Both the position numbers and the translations under genes were made by a program. DNA of 64,000 nucleotides from Hetaerina americana (lineage: Eukaryota; Arthropoda; Insecta; Odonata; Calopterygidae). The stretch is from assembly GCA_022747635.1 (NCBI GenBank), contig JAKTNV010000005.1, positions 45,935,013 to 45,999,012 of the forward strand. The letters run 5' to 3'. Below the pieces are notes generated by a model, which saw nothing but the letters and a program-made list of their open reading frames with translations, was not told the DNA's origin and searched no databases. The first letter of the stretch is position 1, and every line of letters begins with the position of its first letter. Shown here one piece after another: positions 33,716 through 47,220 of the stretch.

Positions 33716-35594
33716 TATTTTCCGTTTCCATAACGGGGGGAAGAAGAATGGATGCTTGTTTGCATGCCGGTTCAAATCCACCGGGGGATAATGTTTGGTT
33801 TAACTGAAAACCTCTTTATTGGGAGATGACGAAGTCAAAGAAACATTCGGCTGGGTTCAAAATGAAAATAATATCTAAATGCAATAAATATGCCTGCTAA
33901 ATGGTCAAGATCGAGTAAGTCTATGAATTCTAGACAGTCGGAGGGTATGAGATGACAGAGTGGCTCTAGGATTTCCGAAATATCATCACAGTGCTTTTCT
34001 TCAACCTATTTATTTCTATTTTATAATTCCTTCGGTTATTTTATAGAATATTAAATCTTGTGCAAATGGCATACCAAGATATTTTCACCTATTTCATTAT
34101 AATCTATTTCACCAAGGAAAGAGATACTTCATTTACTACTTAATAAAGTTGTCGGAAAAAATTAGCCTCAATATTATTGCAGGCAAAATTTAAACACTCA
34201 ATAATTATGACTTTTATCCAACGTGTAATACATGAGGAACAAGTAGTACATCTGACTGTTATCAACATTAATATATTTTTAGTATAATAGAATGAGAAGC
34301 ACAATATCTCTCCTTCCTTCAAATGGATCTTGAGTTCCCCTTGTGCATAAAGCATGCACACCAAATTTTTCTCAAAGCCAGGACATTATTTTAGAAATAA
34401 AAGGTGGTTATAAATATTTTAGCTCTACGATTGCTAATGTCTTTGCCATTTGAGAAATGAATATCAAACCCTAGCTAAGGATTCTAAGCAACTAAATGGT
34501 GATTACAGTGAATCAATTTAAAGAATATGTATATCAACTACACTGAGAAATGGCAAATTAAATTTTTACGTATTTCCTGGCAGCTGCAATAAGCAGATAA
34601 GATGTGAAGGTCATAAGAATCCTTCAGAGAAAAGAACATAGATATTTCAGTATAGACTGCTCGTTTGAACCGCTTTCATGAGTGAAATTTATCTTCCCGT
34701 TCAACAGGTAAGTCCATTGCACCTTTCCCTTTGGGGCGAGATCAAATTGAAAGCAGCCTTACGAGCGGTCACTATTCATTGAACATTCCATTAAGAGCAT
34801 TTCATCGCGATATTTACTTTATACAACCAGTTTTCTCTTAGGTTTAACTTTAAAATTGTATGGAATACATCACGTTACGAAAGCGGACAGCAAAGGATAG
34901 GAGGGTAAGGCGAGTACTAGTTCGTCATGGTTAGAGTGAATGCCGCATAACATATGATTTAAATGTTCTGCTTCATGATTTCTGGGCACGTCATAAATTC
35001 TCCATCGACATTTGGAAGTTTCTGTGAGTTCCCATCAAAGTCAATCTACAGCGAGTTACACCTTTTCCTGAGAGTAGCAAAATAGAAGAGTAGAGAAGCC
35101 AAATAATTTAATAAATATGGATCGCTATATTTCATGAGCTATAAAATGAGAGATTAACTCCAGGTAGGTGGTCCAAGAGCAACTTAAATCTTTCGTTGAA
35201 ACATTTCCATTGGGAACTCTATGCTTAAGTGATACATGCCACTGAAATAGGATCAATTTTCTTGAAAGAAATAAAATATATAATGAAAATTCGATCTGAC
35301 AATCTCACTAAAGTTAATGTAATAGATTATCTTCAATTGCTGAAATGGATGTTGATACCAAGCTAGTTAGAATATCGAGGTTAATAAATAGAGGTTGTTT
35401 AGTGCATGTGATTCTATGTACATACGTTGTTCATCATTTAACTATCTATTTATTAGTAGTAGCATAACGGGTAATGGTAAATTTCCGATGGACGGACGCA
35501 CCGCATACTACAGTTCTCGCGTCTTAACTTATATAATAGCAATTATCATGAATAGAATAAATACTGCATTCTTAAGCTCTGCATATTATCTTAC
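33716..35594. other. AT-rich non-coding stretch, nothing recognised
   Basis: GGTTCAAATCC near 33772 resembles a B box, but no A box or arm structure accompanies it. Other frames are short and unrecognisable. Confidence 0.5.
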
Positions 35595-35945
35595 TTCCTC
35601 AATTCCATCCAAAGTCCTAATTCTTTTCCTTGCTCTATCTCGCTTTCCCGGCATTTAAACTTCTATTAGCATCTTCAGCCTTCCATTTCCTCTCAGTATC
35701 TACCTCCTGCAGCTATTTGCCCTGTTTTAGATTTTCTTCCAGGAGTGGCCTCTCTTCCTCTGCCATGCCTAAAACGTCGTCCTTCCTTTTCTTTCCGTTT
35801 ATTTTATTTTCCCCATTCATCTCTACATCTGTATGTCGGAAGCCTTTATCCTACGCTTATCTTTTTGTCTCAATGACGAAGTTCCCGAGCCATGCAAAAT
35901 TACATTCCATATTAAAATTATCTTTCACTAAACGATCCAATGCGT
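35595..35945 (-). mobile_element. Decayed non-LTR reverse transcriptase C-terminal fragment
   Basis: Read on the minus strand with stops tolerated, the translation includes NGKKRKDDVLGMAEEERPLL, then ERKWK and KARKR-like basic stretches. It parallels NEEVLGMVGEEKGLL and the basic tail of the fragment at 29631-30215, in the same order. Several in-frame stops (for example shortly before and after the KDDVLGM segment) and likely frameshifts show it is older. Both copies are on the minus strand and about 5.4 kb apart. They may be independent insertions of related elements. Confidence 0.6.
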
Positions 35946-38400
35946 AATTTTCTAAAACACCTCGCGTACTGCAAAAAGTATACCCTGTCATATATATTCG
36001 TAAAGGTATCAACGAGGCTCATGGCTCTGTTTTGGTCAATGAAATGAGTAATGTGAGTTAATGGACCGACCATAAGTATTGATTTTGCATATTTATTTCG
36101 AAAGCGCTCTTAACTCTGATAATTAATCTACTTAGCATTTTACATCTGGAAAATTTATCAAAATATCTTTAAATAAGTACAAAAATGATCCACGTCATTT
36201 ATCCACTTTCACTTAAAAAATATGGACATAACAAATGGTTTGTTTCAGTCGTGGAAGGATACTCAGTCGCCCTAAACTGTATAATGATTCCGTTTCCAAG
36301 AATAGTAACACTCCACCCTATATCAATGTTTTAGCCTAGTCCGTTGGGTATATAAGGCAATGGGATGAGTTTGTTCTATCTGAAAGCTCGAATTCAATTA
36401 AAGAAAGTTTTGCTCATGTGGTAGGCAAGAGCACAATTAAGTCACTTTTTCTTTAACCTAATTGACGTGACGTGAAAATACTACTGCTGCTTCCTACTAA
36501 CGTTCTGTTTGCGGAATTATCCTCGGCAAATCTTTAGAATAGGTGGAATATCCGTGTGATTAATTGAAAAACGACGAACTTGCGATGCTGTGGAGCCAAT
36601 ATCTCGGTGCCGGAAAGTCTAGTGACTACGTCATGGAGGAGACCACCTTGTGCTCGGCCACAAAAGAAAGTTCTACTTGAGTGAAATGAATAAATAAGTT
36701 GGAGTGCTTCTTTCAGTTCGTCTTCTATTTCATGGTGCGTCTTTGAAAAGGTGTTTACAGATCGTAGGGATCTCAAAACAATGACCTGGGAACTATGAAG
36801 GTCAGACTACCGTGTGTTTGACAAAGGTGGTAAAAACATCCTGATTTGCAGAAATCATTGGAGCATGCGAAGAAGTTTTCAGAGTTTTGTCATTTATTTT
36901 CAATTCGTCATAATAAGATACGGTTGCAATTAGAATTATATTACAGCATTTCATATTAATTTTCAAGAAACTATGCCATAAGGTCGGTTAAGAAATGCGA
37001 AACGGGTCGACATTCCGATGGCAAATTGCTCGGCAGGTTGAAGGTAAACTATAAAACATCTATAACCACAGTATTTTGCGTAAGTACATTATAAAAGCAA
37101 AACCAAGTGAAAATTATAGCTCTTGCTAATAAGACAATCTGCAAAACCAACAACGGTAACGATAACATAGAATTAAAAAAATTAAAAGCTTGCTTTATTT
37201 AAAGTAACATTCTGTTAGTGAAATTTTTGGCTACGCAGCTAGCATTGTACATGGCATTTTAAATCCTTTCATTTCTTGATGTGTATTTCAATTTTAGAGC
37301 GTTAATTTTATGAAACGTTCTTTTTACGTATTTTAAATAAATTGAAATGACAAAAAAAATCTAATGAAATACGAGTGTGACACATGCGTGAAGATCAACT
37401 GAGCAGAGAATATAAAAGAAAATTCCCTCATTAATATCCCCATACTAATGAGCTTTGATGTACAAAGGAGAGTGGGACGCCGCGGAATATCTTAACGCTC
37501 ACGGCGAAAGCACAAATAAAAAGCCCAATTATCAACCGAAATGAAATAAGCATTTCTCCTATGTAAACTTATTTTATATTTTTATCTCCACATGAAGTTT
37601 CAAATATATAACTCGGAAATTTCCTAGTATATTCACGAGAATCAATATTATGAATTTTAAAAACCTTTATTGGCTCTAACATCGGGAAATTCAAATTTAA
37701 AGAACCACACTTCATTCTGCATACCACCAAAAGAAAAATTAAAGTGAAAATGTATTGAAAGCATTCAAGTATGCATTCAGTAATGTGTATAAAGTTAGCT
37801 ACTGGAAAACCATTTCAGCGTAAAAAGCTCAAAACGTCAAATTTAGCATTCAATACTTTGCTCCCATAATAGTACGGTTTCATTTCACTTAAATTGAACA
37901 CAGCCAATAGAGTGGATTTGTTGAAAATTATTTATAGATTTATTATATTTTCTGTCGTTTCAGTTCAACTAATGTATACAATAATTGTGAAAAATCGATA
38001 TATTTCCCCTTCATCACTACCTTCACATTCTTCAAGTGTTGACAAGTCGGTTCGTGAAAAATAAAAAATCATACTAGCAAACAACTGTACATCCACCTCA
38101 TAGTTGTTAATTTGAGTAATAGATAAAAAAATCCGAGCCCAATATTCGATGAAGGAAAATTGGCTGTCGACAAGTCATAAAAATAGCATTGGCGGAAACG
38201 ATGAAAATCATAAGAGGACGTAAACTTTTTATTGGTCACATCGATTGAAAAATATTGTTATATTTCCTCCCTACCAAAATTTCTTTTCATCGCGGTGAGT
38301 AGACTTAATTCTGCGGCCCTGGACTAAATCTTTTATATCGCGAGTGCTCTAGCAATCGAGGATAGAGTGGAATTGAAAAAAAGTTGAGGGTCTAAATTGA
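35946..38400. other. AT-rich non-coding stretch with one unassigned frame
   Basis: The minus frame 36534-36776 (80 codons) has a varied, protein-like composition, but I recognise no family and no splice context. The rest is AT-rich and featureless. Confidence 0.45.
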
Positions 38401-39430
38401 AGCAAAGATTTGGTCCAGAGGAATGAGAATTCAAGAGAGAAAAACCCGAGGGGGGATGGGTTCAGGGGTGAGGGGATGGATGAGCCAAGAGGATAGCTCG
38501 CCCGAGAGAGGGGAGACAAGAATGCATTGAATGCGAAAGAGAGATTTTTTTACACTTGATGGGGTGTGTGGGTGCGTAGAAGAGGGAGAGAGATAGAGAG
38601 GACATGTTTAGGGAAGTAGGAGGAGGACGATAGGAAAATGGGAAAAAATGATTTCGTTTTCTGGAAAAGAGGGCTGGATGAGGGGAGCAAAGACGAAACC
38701 GAAACAGGGGTTGGTAGGGGAGTGGGAGGGGATTGAGGGAAATGGATAAGAGCGGAAACCTGTGGGTAAGGCGGGAAAGGGGAGGCAGAAATAGGAGTCG
38801 GAGATAAAGATAGAAGTTTTTGGGTAGGGGGTGTTCTGGGAAATTCGGTTCGGGTGGGGTGATATGGCGGAGCGCAGAGGAGAATGGGTGAGAGAGGAGG
38901 TAGAGGAGAGCGGGGTCCGTGGGACGCGGGGGTGGTGATTTTTTTTCGACAGGCTGGGAAGTTGGTAATCCGAGTCCACGCCTTCACTCTGCAATCCAAT
39001 ATTCGCCGCTCCGGGCGATAGGGGCGGCAGAGGAGTGTGAGAGAATGAGGGAGTAGCGGAAGGGTGTGGGGTGACGCGAAGGTTGGGTAGGCAGCGTAGG
39101 CGGAGCGAGCGCTGGTGGGAGGGTGACACTCATCCTGTCGAGGGCAGGGGCGTGTGGTATTTCGGCTGGTTTGTGGAGCGAGAGGCGAGTCTTCATTTCG
39201 TCTCGCACTTGGCACTCAACTTTGCCGACCTCGCATCGCAAGTGCGGATCTCGTATCCCCTTTCTCATCCCAATTTCCCCTCCCGCAGACCACTGATCTC
39301 CCTCCACCCCTCGTCACCTCCGCCAACTAGCCCTTACCTCCCCTCTTTGGACTCCTTTGCACCGCTATCTTCGTATCACTTCCATTGACCAGTTCATCAC
39401 ACCTCGCTGAACACTTCGCCTCACTCCCTC
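38401..39430. promoter_or_regulatory. GC-rich island, purine-to-pyrimidine switch
   Basis: The plus strand is A/G-rich over about 38400-39130, one of the longest such tracts here. It passes through a CpG-rich centre (about 38990-39240) to C/T-rich from about 39255 to 39370. Long minus-strand frames (38550-39215, 38608-39129) are Ser/Pro/Thr/Leu low-complexity and overlap in different phases, so I do not call genes. It has the same architecture as the islands at 24.5, 44, 47.7 and 54.3 kb. Confidence 0.45.
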
Positions 39431-40600
39431 AATCCGGTAGTATTCACAGCGTCCGGACTTCCAGGGTTACTTAACAAAAGTATGGAAACTGATTTGAAAC
39501 AGTAATTACTTATAAAAGGTGGCACGCCTCTCAATTAACTTCTCATAGTCTCTTAAGGAAAACCCTGCAGTTTCACTTACTCAGTTTCCGTAAGCTGAGG
39601 TTTTCGTGTTTTTTTTACATATGTGACTTAAAAGAAATGACATTTCATTCCAAAGAAGAATATGCATATTTCTATAATAGATCTTGATCTTATAAAGTTC
39701 ATAGCAGTCTAGATAAAGAGACATTTTTATTAAAATATGTTTCGTTGTATTTGATGAAATACGTTCGCCATAAAAGATCTCCTTGTCTCAGTCAATTTGG
39801 GAGTTGCACTGTGTTAGTAGTCCTCGCTGGTTTTTAAAAATCAACAATGTATGACGTAAAACCATATTAATTGTGACTGTGCAATAATTTCTATTATGGA
39901 ATATTTTAAAAATGAAGAAATGCAAAATACTCCTATTCTTTCTCCTCATTGAATTTTACTTTCGGTGTGATCCTTGCAGAATCTCTAGATTTTAATTTCT
40001 GCGGAAATCTGTTTTTTTTTCATTTAAATATAGAAATGCATTAACTTCAAAATCACCGCAAATAACTGTATCCCAAAAAATGAAAATATTCTCTCGAATT
40101 GTATCAAATTTAAAAATCCCGAAAACAAGTAAACTTGCTTTGCGCTCACGCAAACACTGAAACAGTACTTTCAATGTAAAATGAACGTATTGAAATCATC
40201 AATATTATTCAGCTCCAGCTTGATACTTAGGGAGATGATAAGTTATATGGACATCATAAAGATTAGTTTACTGCAGAAATTATCAAAATACTATTGAATT
40301 TGATTTAGGCTAGATTTAATTAGAACCGTCAGTTTTACTAGTACCTTGAAATAATGAATAAAATATGAAACATTCAATTACTTAAGCCATCAAGGGAAGT
40401 GACGTGATAATCACTCATCCAGCTAATTGCTAAATTTTTCAAAATTCATTTCTTAAACTCCAGATATTGGTCTCAGCTGCTCAAGCTGGAGCTCGCTCAG
40501 ATCCTCTTTGACATACGATCCTTCCTACTTACACCTTTACATGAATGAATGATGAAATTACATCGCAAAGAGTAGAATGAGGATGGACAAGTCGTTATTT
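39431..40600. other. AT-rich non-coding stretch, nothing recognised
   Basis: No supported gene. A small inverted repeat CAGCTGCTCAAGCTGGAGCTC near 40475-40495 is too short to interpret. Confidence 0.5.
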
Positions 40601-41570
40601 TTCATACCAATAGGTCAAGAATCCCCTCGATAAATGGAAAGGGGAACCGCGCTAGTGAAACTTAAATAATGAGTAAATAGGCCATCATTGCGAGAGAGGA
40701 AACTACGATGGAGGACGTGAGGAAAATTTGAAGGTGGATCAGAGACAGAGGAAAGGAGTAGATGAGGAGAGATAGGAGGATAGAGAGAGAGGACGTCTGC
40801 TTCGGAAGGGAGTTGAAAGAGGAAATCAATGCTCAAAGCCCTTCTAACCCCCGGCAGCGGACTTCCCGCACGCTCCTCGCCCCCCGCCCACACACGCCGA
40901 CCAACCTTCTCCTACAACCCCATGCCCCTCTCTTCCTCTCACAGTCGACCCTATCCCACAACAGCCTCCGAACTCTACCCCCTTCCTCCCACACCATCTA
41001 CGCCTCTACTCCCGCCCCGCATCCACCCTTTTCCAACGACCCAACAGCCAACCTCCCCCAAACCCCTTTTCGTCCACCACCTGCACTGCTCCCAACTCCG
41101 CATCAAGCCTCGACCTCCCGCGACTCCCATCATGTCCCCCTACCCCTCTTTCGACGGCCACCCTCTCCACCCTCCCCCCACGCACACTCACACACACCCT
41201 ACCCTCTCCGCGCCCCTCCTCTGGAACCGTGCAACCAACCAGCGGTGAGCCTCCGGCGCCATCTATCCGTGGAACCGCATAAACATACAAACGCACTTGC
41301 AGATACAGCGACAATAAGAGGAAAGGGGAGATTAAAAGGCGAGATGAGAGGGGAGGGAGAGCGGGGCCGAGGAGGTTTGGGGGTGAAGGGAGTGGGGACG
41401 GAGAAGTTGTGTTGAGCGCATGGGAATGGGATGTGCGGGATGAGCGCGAAAGGATGAGGACGGGATCCTCTTGATGTAATGTGACTGGCGATGGGGTGCC
41501 TCCCGTATTTTGCCTTGAATTGGCTGAAGAGAGGGTGGGGAAGCCGTGGGCTAGGGTGAGTGAGGCCCAG
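40601..41570. promoter_or_regulatory. GC-rich island, purine, pyrimidine, then purine
   Basis: The plus strand is purine-rich at about 40640-40830, C-rich at about 40845-41250 with almost no G, then purine-rich at about 41315-41540. GCGGTGAGC at 41241-41249 fits a splice-donor pattern but no exon supports it. Frames on both strands (plus 40762-41415, 40829-41248; minus 41006-41578, 41199-41693) are Pro/Ser/His/Thr or Gly/Arg low-complexity. Confidence 0.45.
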
Positions 41571-43630
41571 TTGAACATTCTGTCGAATCAAGTAGGAAAA
41601 CGCAAATGATGTTAATTGCCTTATTAATTGACAAATCAAACTGAATTTTCCTATATGGGTACGTTGATGAGTGATTGTAGAGGGCTGACTCAAAAAGCAG
41701 CTCTAGGCACCCAGATCCTCTGGTTCATTGTGCCATTCCACTTAACTCCATCGCCCTATAAAGTTCAAATGGCTTTGCAGAAGGAAAAGTATCTCTCCCA
41801 CTGATGTTTCCCACATCCTGAGATTAGTGAAATGATCCCCCGAGATAATTATATGATGACCTTTTTCATAAGATATTAAACGAATATCAAAACAAATGTG
41901 TCCGGACGTAACCATGATCCATAGGGAAATAACGTGATTAAGCACTGTGGTCATTCATATGTCATCTCTCTTTCGTAATCAGTTTTCCATCATCTACCCC
42001 TTCATAAAAGCTTGAATGTGATATGGAGAAGCTTCTACCAATGCTTCCCCAGTGAGAAATTCAGCGTTCCTTGCTCAAGGCGGTGTGTCAGTTCTCGATT
42101 TGCTGTATGTTACCTTCATAATTTCTGACTTCTCAGTGACATAAAGATTACTTTGCACCAATGATTACACGATTGTCCCCTTTCAATGTGACCGCATCAA
42201 TAATCTAATATACGGGTCTGTCTTGGTGGAAAATTACCGATTTAAATCGAAAAGTCTATAATTTAATTCAATATATATCCATTTTATCTGTAAATTGGTA
42301 AATGTGCAAAATTTGGTAGAATTTATTACACATATCATAATGTTTTGACCAATGCGTTTCACTCGGAAAAATATGTAGAATAATTTTCAAGTACGATTGG
42401 CATGCAAAATGTCAATTGGAATACCAACATAATGCCGTTACCACATTACAATTATCCACATAGTTAAATTTCCAATGCATACATATTGAAAGTACGAGTA
42501 CTCGTACTATAAATTACACGGATAATAACAATGTGAAATTTTTAATGCAGTTGATATCTATTTTGTCCATGCGTTCTCAGCATGGCAAAGCAAAAGTTGG
42601 TAGTCCGTTTCTTATCTTCAATGTTTAAAAATAGTCGATTAAATTAAAATCTTTCAATTTTAACAATTGTCCTCTTCATCCAAAGCAATCAGATGATAAC
42701 ATACTGTAAAATGGGGTAGAGTAACTACGTTTTCGAGAAAATAAAGTCGTTCATTTTCTCTGCCAGGCACATGCCAATTGAGAGGGAGTTAGATAAGCGA
42801 TCAATAGTAATATAGACACGACCTATTAAATGCACGCTCTAAAGTGAAGAGGTGGAATTAAGAATGGGCTGCCAAGCCAGTGTCATGAGCGTGAGTGATG
42901 ACGATGACGACTTAATTGACGATTACCTCTGGGAGAAAATATTAACGGCGGTGGAAACAATTAGGCGGATAGAAAAGAGAGAGAGTAACAAGGCTTTGGC
43001 AAGGGAAAATATTTTTTAGCTGTTTACAAAAGGGCAGTTAAAAATATGAGATTGAGTGAGACGCGTAAATAACGAGAAAAAAGGGGTTGTACGAAGCCAT
43101 ACAGTTAAAGGGAGAACATTTCGAATGACCATGCTTGAAGAGCCAAAAAACATGACTCAAACTGTTGGCTTCTCATGCAGTTTGTACACTCAAAAATATC
43201 CCCAGATAAATAGGCAACGCCTAATAAATCAACGCCATTCAACAATAAGTACATCATTATTAAACGACATCTCAAATAGTGAAAAGCATATAATAGATTT
43301 ATCAATTATTGACAAGCATTTCTGTATTCAAAGGAGTTTATGTTCTTTCCTATAGGATATCTAGAATTCCAGAATATCTAGATTGAATTTCTGCTACTAT
43401 AATAACTCGAAGCCACATTATAAAGAACCCGAAAACGTATACTTACCAACGATCTTCCGAGGTGCGATAAATATTTCCTTTTCCTACATTATCCAAAATT
43501 ATCTTTAAAAATAACGCACAGATTGGGGAAAGTAAAAGAAAACATATTCCCCAACTCGATCCCGACTGTTTAAAAACGTTTGCATAAAAACAAGGGTCAA
43601 AACTTAAGTTCCCAACCAGGGGAGTTCTTT
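41571..43630. other. AT-rich non-coding stretch with an 18-bp perfect palindrome
   Basis: AT-rich. Apart from the palindrome at 42491-42508, nothing structured is visible. The plus frame 43056-43355 (99 codons) is unrecognisable. Confidence 0.5.
42491..42508. repeat. 18-bp perfect palindrome
   Basis: AGTACGAGTACTCGTACT is its own reverse complement over all 18 positions. It is built from GTAC and CGAGTACTCG. It could be a dimeric protein-binding site or chance. Confidence 0.95.
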
Positions 43631-44345
43631 ACGACTTTTTTTCCCCTTTCCACCATGGGACGAATACAGAAGAGGGGGCGGGGGATGAATTGAGGAATGA
43701 AGGCGCCCTCTTATTCCGATGGAACATTACCAATGCAGATCGGCGTAATATGGAAATCTCAGTGGCGGCAGTGGAGGCGAGGAAGGCAACAGGGCCGAAG
43801 ACACCGCTCGTTGCTGCTTTCAATTTTTCGATTTCGCATTCGGGGAATGCGAGAAAGGAAAAAAAATGGGGGAGGGGTGAGAGTGGATGAAGGGAGAGGA
43901 AGGAATAGAGAGTGAATTGGGTGAGCGTGGGAGGTTAAGATTATACACTACTCCCCATCTCCTGGTACCCAGGCACTGACGACAACCCCTCCCCTCCGAC
44001 TACCACCTCCCCTCTTCTCCCCGTAGGGGAGTTCACGTACATGCCCTTCTGCGTACACCCTATTCCCGCTGTTCACAATTTCCATGCATTCTCCTCCTTG
44101 GTCTATCCCAATCCTTCCCTCCACCTCGGGGGTTCTAAGATGACTCCGAGAGAATGATGAATGAAGTGACGATTCCGCTCTGATTCTTGGGCGTCTATTC
44201 AAAGCAGACACGTGCATTACGGCGCAAGACTCTTTCCTCTGAGGGAGTGAACCGGTGAATTTTGTGTTGACCGCGGTTAATAGGTGGTCTCGCCGACAAG
44301 CCTACCCGGCTGCCTTCCCACTTGACGAATCGCACTTGAATGTGA
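43631..44345. promoter_or_regulatory. GC-rich island, purine-to-pyrimidine switch
   Basis: The plus strand is purine-rich at about 43660-43925 and switches to pyrimidine-rich at about 43950-44130, with CpG in and around it. Short frames on both strands are composition artefacts. Confidence 0.4.
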
Positions 44346-44569
44346 ATTGAGTATTCGAGGCAACACCAAGGTGAACACATGTAACTTATTACCGGAGAGC
44401 GACGTCCTTATGTCATGATTCTTTTCCCGTGAATATGGCCACATTCAGTCACGCCACTCTTTTAAGACTCAAGTACTCAGAATTCAGTTGAATTCGTTAA
44501 AAAGCTTTCATGTAGTTTGCTCCTCATATACAATGAGAAACGTTTGCCTTATTTTAAGCACCCTGAAAT

Positions 44570-44815
44570 TGCAAAATAATGAGTTGAGATCTTGGATGCA
44601 GACTGGAGCTTATGCGTGATGATTTCGGACGCTCCCAGCTAAACCCAAGTTCTGTCATAGGTGCCAGGTCTTTCTGGGAGACTACAGGCAGCACACATAG
44701 AGGAATTCGGGTTCTCCCAAACGTGGATGTGATTTTGACATGCCATAGGGTCTAATATGAGAATAGCTCATTCATCACTGTCTCGCCAATATGTGGGCCG
44801 GTGGGAAACTTATCG
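44570..44815 (+). mobile_element. SINE copy D, divergent, near full length
   Basis: Blocks align in order with SINE copy B. GCAGACTGGAG and TGATGATTTCGGAC stand for the head around the anticodon and B-box region. CAGCTAAACCCAAG matches CAGCTTCACCCAAA, GTGCCAGGTCTTTCTGGGA matches the TACCAGATATTCCTGGGA block, and GGATGTG and GCTCATTCATCAC correspond to the distal part. The internal promoter boxes have decayed. Boundaries are approximate and no target-site duplication was identified. Confidence 0.6.
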
Positions 44816-47220
44816 AATAGAAGAATATTGTTTCACAAAGGACCGCTAAGATAATGAGGCACCAAAAATAGAAGTACTCATTATGTTCTGCTGTTGATTC
44901 TAAATATGTAAATATATTGAGAGAGTAATTAAAGTCGAGAAAATTGATTTGAATAATCAGTTTTATTAACGAAAGCGAACAAACGAATTGCCTCCTTTCC
45001 CAGAGTACATTAAAACCTTCCATATACCAAAACAATAATTAATACGAAATAATAATTTACCACTCAGCGCAATGTCCGTCGATTCATTCACACGAACCTA
45101 TCCCCAGTAACTATAACACTCGGAAACGGCAGCAAATGCCTCTTTCGGCTTTCGCCTTCTATGCTCTTTGAAATTACTCCCTAACTCTTTAGCAATTCCG
45201 CTCCCTTCTCCGTTGTCCTCGCAGCCACCTCATCTCACTACCGCGATAATGCAAATGTTTCGCGCTTGTGTTGATCCCCTTACCATCCACGAAGAGCTCG
45301 GCATCGCATCTTGTTCAGTTTCGACCTTAACCGTTCGAATGTAAATTCCGCGTCGGTGCAAGGCGAGATGTAGAGTGATCGTAGATAGCCAAATTCAGAT
45401 TTGTTTTTTGCCTCTCGTGGACCAGCATATCGGATTAATCACCCGTAAGTTCCATAAACATCCCAGTCTTTCTTTGAAAATGCCTTTTTTACTATGGTGA
45501 GGGTCATTAATAAAGCTAATATGGCATCAAAAATGAAGTTTTTTTATCAGGAGCATAGGTTTCAATGGCGCACCAAAATAATATTTTAATATAAAGTTTT
45601 TGAATAACAAGTGAGGCCTTGAATATATTTTGGCAACCAGCGCAAAACATTTAGTTTTATATCATCATACTCTATCATCTACCCTACGCCTCACCTCAGA
45701 AAGTGTGGATTGTCAATATTACTTTATCTATTTAGTTCGACTTTCCGGTTTTATGCGGCCTAAAATATTATCAAATGAAAGACAGCGAGGTAAGGACAAA
45801 GATAATTCTAAAATACAGGAGTTGTGTAAAATAGAGTTCGGGAAAATTGCTAAAAAAGTAACCAATCCGTCCGAGCAGAAAATAAAGTGTACCTTTTATT
45901 CACTCTTATGTTTGAATTTATCTATCTCAGAATACATTTCAACTTTGCAATGCATATTACATAAAAGCATACATTACGAAATAATCCTAAAGTAATTGAA
46001 AATGTATTAAGTTTATGAATTTTTAGAAGATTAATATTTCACCGAGAATAATTAAAAGCTAATAATAGCTCATAAACCCATAGAACTGAAGAGGATGCAT
46101 ACTTTTTCTACGAGCAAGCAAAACGGATGAACGATTCGCCCAAAAGAAAAAAACACTTCTATTTGAAGTCGCCTGTCGGCACGCAAATAAAGAGACGCCC
46201 TTCACCCAATCATACGGATCGATTATTTTGAAAACGTACAAGGGAAGCTCGGTGAGAGAGCCTGTGAGAATTATTTCATGACGTATAACAAAATCTTGAG
46301 AAAAGATGAAAAAGAGGTCTTGGAGATAATATTTTTTGTAGCTGCATTGATGGCTAAGGTAAGTTACAACCATAACTATGCCCTTAATTAAATCGGAATG
46401 TCATAACACAGGCTAAACGCTCCGGGCAAGAATCAATTAAAAAAGCCCTGGACGAAAATATAGGAGTTCGGGAAGGACGGGGTCACGCTGGAAAGAATTT
46501 TGAGAAAAATCCGAGATATAGCACAACGTGAATAGCTTCAGATTAATAGCGCATTTTTTAGAAATAGCATTCAGAAACGAAATAATAAATTATGAAAAAC
46601 GGATCTTAGTCCAGCGAATGATGGTAGCTTAAAAATACGTGTTGAATTACCCTGGAAAGTATATTGATAAAACTTCGCATTCTAAGCCAAAACCAATTCA
46701 ACAAGCGAAAACTTTAGGCAATTAATATCCTTTACAATGAACTGAAGGAACGCTACCTCATAGTTTGACGGTAGAGTGAAGATACTTGAATTGTATCGTT
46801 TATCATTTTCACATTTAAATGATTCACGTTTTCATTCGTACTACTGAGTTAATATTAAAGTTAAATAATATAAGTTAAATTCTCATTAGATTATTTCATC
46901 CATACTATCGCAATTACATCAATCCCACTCAATATATGACATAAAACACCAGAAACAGACAAATTGAGTAGTTTCAGTCGTTATATGGTGGAATTCGAAC
47001 ATCATAAAGAAAAGATATTAGTAGATAAATATTATCTAGGGGAAAATAGTTAATATCTTTTCTATATTCTTTACCAACAATAGAGTTGTAGCTGATTTTT
47101 ACTAATATTATTTTACCGAATTCGGGCAAATTAAACTGGAGAACGGATTGAAGAAAAATAAACTCTTACATAAGTAGTCGAGACTAGAAGAAAAGAGGAC
47201 CGAAAAACTAAGGAGTCTAC
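44816..47220. other. AT-rich non-coding stretch, nothing recognised
   Basis: Frames at 45630-45995 (plus, 121 codons) and 46059-46373 (minus, 104 codons) show no domain or motif. A slightly GC-richer patch lies at 45060-45430. Confidence 0.5.

Noticed and set aside
33765..33785. GGTTCAAATCC as a tRNA or SINE B box
   Set aside because: No A box or arm structure at the right distance.
38550..39215. 221-codon Ser/Pro-rich minus frame
   Set aside because: It arises from a purine-rich plus strand. A second long frame overlaps it in another phase.
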